From assembly GCA_002502605.1 (NCBI GenBank), contig DAPR01000031.1, forward strand, positions 1-5,726: a DNA stretch of 5,726 nt, in the 5' to 3' direction. A program made the translations under genes and the position numbers. Source of the DNA: Euryarchaeota archaeon UBA258. Its GTDB lineage: Archaea; Thermoplasmatota; Poseidoniia; Poseidoniales; Poseidoniaceae. Under the pieces are notes generated by a model. That model did no database searches and had not been told where the DNA came from. It was given only the letters and a program-made list of their open reading frames with translations. How positions within the stretch are numbered: position 1 is the stretch's first letter; every line of letters starts with the position of its first letter. Below are positions 1 through 4,668 of the stretch, piece by piece.

Positions 1-587
1 AACATTCGCCACAAAAACCAGCAAGCAGCGGTTCTGTAGGGTGCCCATCGCTCTGCAGTTTTGACAACCTGGTCATTGGTCTCAACGCTCTTGTCAAGAA
101 TTTTGACCGCTTTGATCAATCCAATGTCGCCGATGCTAAACACGTCAGGGCGGAGCAGCGCAAAGATGCAGACCATTTCTGAAGTCCACGGCCCCACTCC
201 TCGAAATGAAGTGAGGTGGGCATGGATTTCTTTGTCAGAAGATTCGCTCCATTCGAAAGTCAGCAATCGTTCTGCATCGCTTGCAAGACCATGGATGTAG
301 GATGCTTTTGACCGGGTTAAACCGCACGTAGCCAATTCTTCTGGCGTTTTCTTGGAAATGCTGTCGGGATCAATGCGACCGACAAATGCTTCCAAGCGTC
401 CCCACACTGCATCAGCCGCAAGCACAGAAATTTGTTGCCCAACAATGGCTCGAATGATTGTGGAAAAGACATTCCCCTTGCCGCTGAGTCCACCTTCAGG
501 ATACCGCTTGACAATTGGGCCCAGCAATTCATCTTGGTTCAGCTGCACGAGTGCATCTTGCCACCATGACGGTTCACCAAGTTCCAT
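1..587 (-). CDS. alkA: DNA-3-methyladenine glycosylase II, AlkA/MAG type (3' end cut by window edge)
   Basis: Monofunctional base-excision repair glycosylase that removes alkylated purines such as 3-methyladenine from DNA. Reading the minus strand from an ATG at 587 gives 195 codons without a stop to the window edge. The family's QQIS block is at residues 51-54, the helix-hairpin-helix (LTSFRGVGPWTSEM) at about 125-138, and the catalytic-site segment VFSIGDIGL at 149-157. By alignment with AlkA Asp238, Asp154 should be the catalytic aspartate. The residue before it is Gly, where many relatives have a second Asp. The end WAPYRTAACWFLWRM matches the family's C-terminal region, so only a few residues should be missing. 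No Cys cluster for an iron-sulfur centre is seen, which argues against an EndoIII/MutY type. No other start codon lies just upstream in frame, so the ATG is the best start. It is transcribed away from the HD-domain gene. The family call is strong; exact substrate range is inferred. Confidence 0.9.
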   Translation of the reverse strand, partial: MELGEPSWWQDALVQLNQDELLGPIVKRYPEGGLSGKGNVFSTIIRAIVGQQISVLAADAVWGRLEAFVGRIDPDSISKKTPEELATCGLTRSKASYIHGLASDAERLLTFEWSESSDKEIHAHLTSFRGVGPWTSEMVCIFALLRPDVFSIGDIGLIKAVKILDKSVETNDQVVKTAERWAPYRTAACWFLWRM

Positions 588-637
588 GGTGTCCGAACAG
601 GGGTGGGGGTTTTGAGGGCTTGTGTGTTGGCTTGGGC
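588..637. promoter_or_regulatory. Short G-rich spacer between divergent genes
   Basis: These 50 bp separate the start codons of the glycosylase (minus) and the HD-domain gene (plus), so both promoters or leaders must lie here or inside the opposing coding region. I see no convincing archaeal TATA box or Shine-Dalgarno site on either strand. The plus strand carries G runs at 600-603, 605-609, 616-618 and 634-636, the last ending two bases before the HD-gene ATG. Shared or coupled regulation follows from the geometry only. Confidence 0.4.
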
Positions 638-1111
638 ATGGACGAAGGCATCTTGGAGTGGCTCCATCTCAAAAATGTAGCACGGGCTGGTTGGGTTCGT
701 GCAGGCGTAGAAGCACCAGAATCTGTGGCCGCACACTCTTGGGGCATGAGCCTGCTGGCATTGCATCTGTGTCCACAGCATCTTGACCTGTCGAAAGTGT
801 TGAGCCTCTGTTTGGTTCACGATCTTCCCGAGGTCCGTGTTGGTGACTTGACCCCACACGATGATTGCTCGACTAAAGCGCAAGATGAACGTCAAGCCAT
901 GAAGGATATGGCTCCTCAGTGGCTCAGTCTTTTTGATGAATATGAGACCGGCAGCACTCCAGAAGCTGTCTTCGTTAAACAATTGGATAAACTCGACATG
1001 GGCCTTCAGGCAAAAGTCTACCAGCAGGAGCAGGGCATTGATTTGGACGAGTTCATCACCAGTGCGAAACAACGCATAAGCGAATCAACACTTAGTTCCT
1101 ATTTGGACTGA
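638..1111 (+). CDS. HD-domain phosphohydrolase, HDDC2/YfbR-like (putative 5'-deoxynucleotidase)
   Basis: A 157-residue soluble protein of the HD_3 group, which contains E. coli YfbR (a metal-dependent 5'-deoxyribonucleotidase) and eukaryotic HDDC2. Visible family marks are LKNVARAGW at residues 11-19 (Arg16 and Trp19 correspond to substrate-site residues of YfbR), PESVAAHSW at 27-35 with metal ligand His33, LVHDLPEVRVGD at 59-70 with the His61-Asp62 pair, and FVKQLDKLDM at 112-121 with Asp117 as the likely last ligand. EYETGSTPEAVFVKQLD is very close to the HDDC2 consensus, and the length is normal for a compact member. Many relatives have Asp before the first metal His (VADHS or VSDHM); here it is Ala. 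The frame is open upstream to an ATG at 515, but that extension would lie on top of the glycosylase gene and carries no family sequence, so the ATG at 638 is chosen. Dephosphorylation of deoxynucleoside monophosphates is inferred from the family. Confidence 0.87.
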   Translation: MDEGILEWLHLKNVARAGWVRAGVEAPESVAAHSWGMSLLALHLCPQHLDLSKVLSLCLVHDLPEVRVGDLTPHDDCSTKAQDERQAMKDMAPQWLSLFDEYETGSTPEAVFVKQLDKLDMGLQAKVYQQEQGIDLDEFITSAKQRISESTLSSYLD

Positions 1112-1141
1112 TGTTCCACATTCGGGAGCCGACAAAAACAA

Positions 1142-1162
1142 AAGGGTGAGCCTACCGCCCTT
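1142..1162. repeat. Short inverted repeat (hairpin) before the tRNA gene
   Basis: AAGGGTG (1142-1148) can pair with CGCCCTT (1156-1162) as seven pairs, one of them G-U, around a 7-nt loop. It lies between the HD-gene stop and the tRNA 5' end. On the plus strand no T-run follows. On the minus strand the stem is followed by TTTTGTTTTTGT-like sequence (complement of about 1130-1143), which resembles a terminator for leftward transcription. It could also form in the 5' leader of the pre-tRNA. The function is open. Confidence 0.4.
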
Positions 1163-1169
1163 GTTCCAT

Positions 1170-1242
1170 AGCCCGATAGTGTAGGGGTCCATCATGGTGG
1201 GTTTTGGTCCCGCCGACCTCGGTTCAAATCCGAGTCGGGCTA
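1170..1242 (+). tRNA. tRNA-Gln, anticodon TTG
   Basis: A complete 73-nt cloverleaf can be folded by hand. The acceptor stem pairs 1170-1176 with 1235-1241 (7 bp, A1-U72 first), with discriminator A at 1242. The D arm is short (1179-1195, about 3 pairs including G-U) with GG in the loop. The anticodon stem pairs 1197-1201 with 1209-1213, with a possible extra G-C pair outside it. The loop is TTTTGGT and the anticodon TTG sits at 1204-1206, reading CAA and, by wobble, CAG. The variable loop is four bases, and the T arm is CTCGG-TTCAAAT-CCGAG (1218-1234). CCA is not encoded (CCT follows), as is usual in archaea, so it must be added enzymatically. There is no intron. A1-U72 fits archaeal tRNA-Gln, which is normally charged through Glu-tRNA-Gln amidation. 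The first base must be taken as 1170: starting at 1171 leaves the invariant U8 misplaced. Confidence 0.95.
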
Positions 1243-1317
1243 CCTCTAACTCCTAAGTCTGCGGAGTGCATCAACAGGTTCAGTCTGATCCTCCTTTGGC
1301 CAGAACGAAATGCACAA

Positions 1318-1369
1318 CAGCCCAGCATCGACGTTGGAGCAGGTTGATGAATCCCCTCCGCTTGGGCTG
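1318..1369. repeat. Inverted repeat upstream of the hydroxybutyryl-CoA dehydrogenase gene
   Basis: CAGCCCA (1318-1324) is an exact inverted copy of TGGGCTG (1363-1369), with two more pairs possible past a one-base bulge and a loop of about 38 nt. It ends 13 bases before the downstream ATG, so it could fold in an mRNA leader or bind a dimeric regulator. The rest of the 140-bp gap between the tRNA and this gene (1243-1382) shows no gene, T-tract or clear TATA box. A match of this length could arise by chance. Confidence 0.2.
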
Positions 1370-1382
1370 AGCGTTGAGTCAC

Positions 1383-2231
1383 ATGAGCATCGCAAAAATT
1401 GCCGTATTAGGAGCAGGACAAATGGGGAATGGCATCACGCAAGTCGCTGCTTGCGCAGGTTACACAGTGACCATGATTGACATCGAACAGGCCTATGTCG
1501 ATCGAGGCATCGCCTCAATCGAAAAATCTCTTGCCAAACTCGTCTCAAAAGACCGCATGTCGCAAGAAGACGCTGACGCAGCCCGTGCTCGGATTTCGAC
1601 CGCCATTGATCGCACCGCATGTGCAGACTGCGACTTGGTTGTCGAAGCAGTACCTGAGATTTTAGAATTGAAACAGAGTATTTTCAGTGAACTTGACAGC
1701 ATCTGTAAACCAGAAACGATTCTTGCATCAAACACCTCATCCATATCGATTTCTACCATTGCAGAAGCCACCAGTCGCCCTGACCGCGTCATTGGAATGC
1801 ACTTCATGAATCCTGTACCAATCATGAAATTGGTTGAGATCATCAACGGGAAGGACACCAGTCCAGAAACAAACGCCGCAGTCATCGAAGCCTCTGCAAC
1901 CATGGGGAAAACAGCCCTCTCGTGCAACGATGCCCCGGGTTTTGTCTCAAATCGTATTCTCTGCCCAATGCTCAACGAAGCAATCCTCACCCTGCAAGAG
2001 GGCGTTGCCGAACCGGAAGCCATTGACGGCATCATGAAATTGGGAATGAACCATCCAATTGGCCCCCTTGCGCTCTCAGATTTGATTGGGTTGGACACCG
2101 TTCTCCACATTATGAATGTCCTTCACGATGGCATGGGTGACGACAAGTACGCTCCTGCACAATTGTTGGTTGACATGGTCGAGGAAGGAAAACTCGGTCG
2201 TAAAACGGGCCAAGGGTTTTACACCTACTGA
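1383..2231 (+). CDS. hbd: 3-hydroxybutyryl-CoA dehydrogenase (3-hydroxyacyl-CoA dehydrogenase family)
   Basis: Cytosolic oxidoreductase interconverting 3-hydroxyacyl-CoA and 3-oxoacyl-CoA with NAD(P), used in beta-oxidation or butyrate-type pathways. The 282-residue product is a full-length stand-alone enzyme with no crotonase fusion. Residues are numbered from the ATG at 1383. The Rossmann loop GAGQMG is at 10-15 with an acidic residue (MIDIE) at the end of beta-2, which favours NAD(H). Catalytic Ser119 (in SNTSS), His140 (in GMHFMNPVP), Glu152 (in KLVEII) and Asn190 (in FVSNR) have exactly the spacing of human HADH Ser137/His158/Glu170/Asn208. The C-terminal domain ends with the typical [15 protein letters not shown] at 1374 could add three residues, but the ATG is preferred. 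No good ribosome-binding site is seen. The stop is 14 bp before the next gene, suggesting co-transcription. Chain-length preference cannot be read from sequence. Confidence 0.95.
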   Translation: MSIAKIAVLGAGQMGNGITQVAACAGYTVTMIDIEQAYVDRGIASIEKSLAKLVSKDRMSQEDADAARARISTAIDRTACADCDLVVEAVPEILELKQSIFSELDSICKPETILASNTSSISISTIAEATSRPDRVIGMHFMNPVPIMKLVEIINGKDTSPETNAAVIEASATMGKTALSCNDAPGFVSNRILCPMLNEAILTLQEGVAEPEAIDGIMKLGMNHPIGPLALSDLIGLDTVLHIMNVLHDGMGDDKYAPAQLLVDMVEEGKLGRKTGQGFYTY

Positions 2232-2245
2232 TGTGGGTTTAGGCT

Positions 2246-3310
2246 GTGTTCACTAAGGTTCAGGATTGGGCTATCGCCCGCTTCATCCACTCTGTGAATT
2301 CGAATCCTGAAGTGTACATCCCGGACAGAAGGGAAGCAGATGCTCGCCTTGACTTGATTGGACGGCTTGTCGTTGCCCGAGCGGGTTTAATTGGCCTTAT
2401 CCTCGGCCTGCTCCTCTTCGGTCTGGCTTTTTTCTTATACGAACATCCTTCTGCCAGCGGTTTGTCAGATGTTCAAATCATCTTGATTTTGACCGTTCTA
2501 AGTTCATTTGCTACGGCGTTTGAATTGTTGTTCATTTACCGTGATGCTCTTCGAACAGCTGCACGGATGGCAAGCATTCTCGGCATCCCAAATGAAGAAC
2601 TGGAAACGGTGGACTTGGAGCATTCCATCCCTCACTGGTTGATTCATGCTGCCCTTGGCGCACCTGGTTTCAAGGCAACCATGTTTGGTATTGATCCACT
2701 TGCCCATATTGGAAAAGTTGGTCATGTCATTCGTAAAGCGTTGGGGAAAGTTCGCATTGTCGTGTCGGCGACCATGTTCAAAATCATTCTCCGTCGATTG
2801 TGGGCTAGGTTGATTGGACGGGTTGCAGTTCGTGCCTATTCGATGCTTGCTGCGCTCCCATTCTTCATTTTCCTCAACATGCTTGGGACGCGTTCGATGG
2901 TTCGCGACATGCGCTCAAGACTTGTGGGTCATGAATTAACGCCCAAACTCGTCTCTCATGCGTTTCCCGAGGGCATCAACACCATCTCTCCCGGTCTATT
3001 CCACGAGGTGTATGAAGGGCTAAACTCACAGATTCAAACCGCTCGTTTCATGCACCCAAATCAAATTCGATTTCTGATGCTGTTGCCAGATTCACCAGCG
3101 TCCACCGCTCAGAGAAGCGAAGAAGAGCAGCGACGGGGTCAAAGGTTTCTCTTGGCCCTTTCTTGCATGTCTGGAGATCCCACACGACGTTGTCGCAAAC
3201 TCCTCCAAGCCATAGAGCAAAACCTTGGACAGGACGAAGCATCTCTTGTGCGGCAAGAAATTGACGATGCAATTCATGATTTGACACCACTGACTCGACC
3301 CTGGTTGTGA
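2246..3310 (+). CDS. Uncharacterised multi-pass membrane protein
   Basis: A 354-residue protein starting at GTG. An in-frame TAG lies two codons upstream, so the start cannot be further left; a second GTG at residue 17 is possible. There is no signal peptide. Hydrophobic segments are at about residues 43-66 and 75-98, a close pair, and about 198-215. Between them is an amphipathic, Arg/Lys-rich stretch (about 165-196). The tail from about 220 is hydrophilic and charged (SEEEQRRGQR, many helix formers) and probably cytoplasmic. No enzymatic motif is recognised. The segment FGIDPLAHIGKV followed by a basic helix and a hydrophobic hairpin reminds me of uncharacterised bacterial membrane proteins named LBF_2804 family; this is from memory and unverified. 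It sits 14 bp after hbd and 36 bp before a reductase gene on the same strand, so an operon is likely. Codon use does not look foreign. It is a real gene by length, spacing and hydrophobic pattern; its function is unknown. Confidence 0.85.
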   Translation: MFTKVQDWAIARFIHSVNSNPEVYIPDRREADARLDLIGRLVVARAGLIGLILGLLLFGLAFFLYEHPSASGLSDVQIILILTVLSSFATAFELLFIYRDALRTAARMASILGIPNEELETVDLEHSIPHWLIHAALGAPGFKATMFGIDPLAHIGKVGHVIRKALGKVRIVVSATMFKIILRRLWARLIGRVAVRAYSMLAALPFFIFLNMLGTRSMVRDMRSRLVGHELTPKLVSHAFPEGINTISPGLFHEVYEGLNSQIQTARFMHPNQIRFLMLLPDSPASTAQRSEEEQRRGQRFLLALSCMSGDPTRRCRKLLQAIEQNLGQDEASLVRQEIDDAIHDLTPLTRPWL

Positions 3311-3346
3311 ACGGCAGAATCAAAATCCCTCCAACGATGGCAAACC

Positions 3347-4093
3347 ATGACGCTTCCAATTTACGTGATCACGGGTGCTTCCAAGGGCATAGGTCGTTCT
3401 TTAGCGATTCAAATGTCCCAACAAGGTTACACGGTCTTTGCCTTAGCCCGCCCCTCAGCTGAATTAACCGAGGTCGAAGGTGTGCTCAAAGCCTCTTCCA
3501 AACACTCCATGAGCATTGAATGTGATTTGGGTGATCTTGATTCCATTGCATCCGCAGCAAAAACCATCAGCGCTCATGCAGATTTCATTTCCGGCCTTGT
3601 TCACAACGCTGGTGCGGTAGCACCTGTGAAACCAATGCAGGCTGCGAATGCCAGCGATTGGTCTCGAAGTCTTCATGTCAATTTGATCGGTGTTCAAGCC
3701 ATCACCCAACACCTCACCCACCTCTTGGGTGGTGCACAGCAAAGTCGAATCACAACCATCTCCAGTGGGGCCTCTTTGCGCCCGATTGGTTCATGGTCGG
3801 CGTATTGCGTTTCAAAAGCGGGCCTCGATATGTGGGCCCGATGCATGGCTGAGGAGGGCCGAGCGAACAACATCAGTTGTATTTCTGTGGCACCAGGCGT
3901 GGTGGACACTGGTATGCAACATGAGATTCGCTCCACACCTGCGGAAGATTTCCCTTCGCTTCAATCGTTCATCGATCTCCACGAACAGGGGCATTTGGTC
4001 GCGAGCGATACGGTCGCAAGTCAACTCATGCCGCTGATCACTGAGCACTCCATGGAGCAATCAGGGCAACGCTTTGATGTTCGAGAGTTGTAA
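3347..4093 (+). CDS. Short-chain dehydrogenase/reductase (classical SDR, possibly YueD/sepiapterin-reductase-like)
   Basis: A 248-residue single-domain Rossmann oxidoreductase. Cofactor motif TGASKGIG is at residues 9-16, Arg35 at the end of beta-2 suggests NADPH, Asp60-Leu61 is the adenine contact, NAG is at 88-90, and VNLIG with the structural Asn is at 111-115. The catalytic set is Ser140 (ISSGAS), Tyr153 and Lys157 (YCVSK), with PG at 183-184 in the cofactor loop. All key residues are present, so it should be active. The overall pattern, with a short C-terminus ending in DVREL, is closest in my reading to the benzil reductase (YueD)/sepiapterin-reductase-like branch. 3-oxoacyl-ACP or other ketone reductases remain possible, and the substrate is not determined. 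The ATG has no Shine-Dalgarno-like sequence; an ATG 10 bp upstream is out of frame. It follows the membrane protein gene by 36 bp and is probably the last gene of the hbd cluster. Confidence 0.93.
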   Translation: MTLPIYVITGASKGIGRSLAIQMSQQGYTVFALARPSAELTEVEGVLKASSKHSMSIECDLGDLDSIASAAKTISAHADFISGLVHNAGAVAPVKPMQAANASDWSRSLHVNLIGVQAITQHLTHLLGGAQQSRITTISSGASLRPIGSWSAYCVSKAGLDMWARCMAEEGRANNISCISVAPGVVDTGMQHEIRSTPAEDFPSLQSFIDLHEQGHLVASDTVASQLMPLITEHSMEQSGQRFDVREL

Positions 4094-4148
4094 TTTTGAT
4101 TGGGAAAAGTGCGAAGGGTGATAAGCCAGCACCATGAGCGCTCGTTTA

Positions 4149-4153
4149 GAGGG
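4149..4153 (+). promoter_or_regulatory. Shine-Dalgarno-like site of the aIF5A gene
   Basis: GAGGG lies five bases before the aIF5A ATG, a good match in sequence and spacing to an archaeal anti-Shine-Dalgarno. It supports the start at 4159. Comparable sites are not seen before the other genes here, which suggests those are leaderless or use weak initiation. Confidence 0.5.
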
Positions 4154-4158
4154 ATTCT

Positions 4159-4539
4159 ATGCCAGGAACCGACCGAGTTGAAATTCGCACGCTAAAAGTT
4201 GGACGATTTTGCGTCGTTGACGAAGAAGCTTACAAAATTCTGAGCATTTCGAAATCAAAGCCTGGTAAGCACGGATCTGCTAAGGCTCGCCTCGAATTAG
4301 TTTCGCTGTTTTCCTCGAAGAAAATTTCGCACGTTGGCACCGTGACCGACAACATCAACGTTCCAATGATCGAAAAAGGAAAGGCAATGGTCACCCACAT
4401 CGAAGGCGAAGAAGTCCACGCCATGAACATGAAAGACCACTCAATGATGATTCTACCACTCGATCCGGACATTGAAGTTACATCCGGTCAAGAAATCCTT
4501 TGGATGGAAGCACTCGGACGGTACAAAATCGAACGCTGA
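4159..4539 (+). CDS. eif5A: Translation initiation factor 5A (aIF5A, hypusine-containing)
   Basis: Archaeal homologue of eIF5A and bacterial EF-P, which binds the ribosome near the E site and relieves stalling, notably at proline runs. The 126-residue length is typical for archaea. The N-terminal SH3-like domain covers about residues 5-70 and the OB-fold domain about 72-126. The exposed loop SKSKPGKHGSAKAR (31-44) carries Lys37, the residue expected to become hypusine (or deoxyhypusine) through deoxyhypusine synthase, which is not in this window. VPMIEKG at the domain boundary is also characteristic. The loop is much closer to archaeal and eukaryotic proteins than to EF-P, and it is the best evidence that the organism is an archaeon. 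A Shine-Dalgarno-like GAGGG supports the start. The gene is 65 bp after the SDR stop and 129 bp before the transporter, so it may have its own promoter. The highly basic loop with acidic C-terminal domain is normal for the family. Confidence 0.97.
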   Translation: MPGTDRVEIRTLKVGRFCVVDEEAYKILSISKSKPGKHGSAKARLELVSLFSSKKISHVGTVTDNINVPMIEKGKAMVTHIEGEEVHAMNMKDHSMMILPLDPDIEVTSGQEILWMEALGRYKIER

Positions 4540-4564
4540 TTTGGCCATTCACCAACATCGAAAA

Positions 4565-4590
4565 ACCTGCTTTGCCTAATTGCGGCAGGT
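4565..4590. repeat. Small inverted repeat after aIF5A
   Basis: ACCTGC (4565-4570) and GCAGGT (4585-4590) are exact inverted copies around a 14-nt spacer, 25 bases after the aIF5A stop. T-rich sequence follows only loosely (GGATTCTTGTTAC, then GATTTTCC near 4613), so it is a weak candidate for a transcript end. A six-base arm is easily met by chance. Confidence 0.2.
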
Positions 4591-4628
4591 GGATTCTTGT
4601 TACAATACGCGTGATTTTCCTCCTTCAC

Positions 4629-4644
4629 CGGAAATGTATTGATA
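4629..4644 (+). promoter_or_regulatory. Possible BRE/TATA-like promoter of the UMF1 transporter gene
   Basis: A purine-rich CGGAAA (4629-4634) is followed by the AT-rich TGTATTGATA (4635-4644). Its distance to the ATG at 4669 (about 25-34 bp) is what a leaderless archaeal transcript would need. The box departs from the TTTATATA consensus, so this is tentative. Confidence 0.25.
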
Positions 4645-4668
4645 AGCCGAACGGGTCCATCCGTTTCT

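Noticed and set aside
61..300. Plus-strand open frame over the glycosylase
   Set aside because: It is antisense to the helix-hairpin-helix and catalytic region of AlkA; the minus frame explains the sequence.
515..637. Upstream extension of the HD-domain gene to an ATG at 515
   Set aside because: It would overlap the divergent glycosylase start on the opposite strand, and the extra 41 residues show no family sequence; the conserved region fits the ATG at 638.
539..1072. Long open frame on the minus strand opposite the HD-domain gene
   Set aside because: The translation has no recognisable domain and the plus strand encodes a clear HDDC2-like protein, so this is a shadow frame. It is also not in frame with the glycosylase.
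1170..1242. Possible integration site at the tRNA-Gln 3' end
   Set aside because: tRNA ends are common attachment sites, but no integrase, repeated 3' fragment or foreign-looking gene follows; the next genes are ordinary metabolic genes.
1310..1373. Small ORF starting at ATG 1310 between the tRNA and hbd
   Set aside because: It runs out of frame into the conserved hbd coding region, has no ribosome-binding site and encodes nothing recognisable.
1493..2110. 205-codon open frame on the minus strand opposite hbd
   Set aside because: It lies entirely inside a strongly conserved dehydrogenase gene and its translation looks like a complement of that gene, with no domain or start signal of its own.
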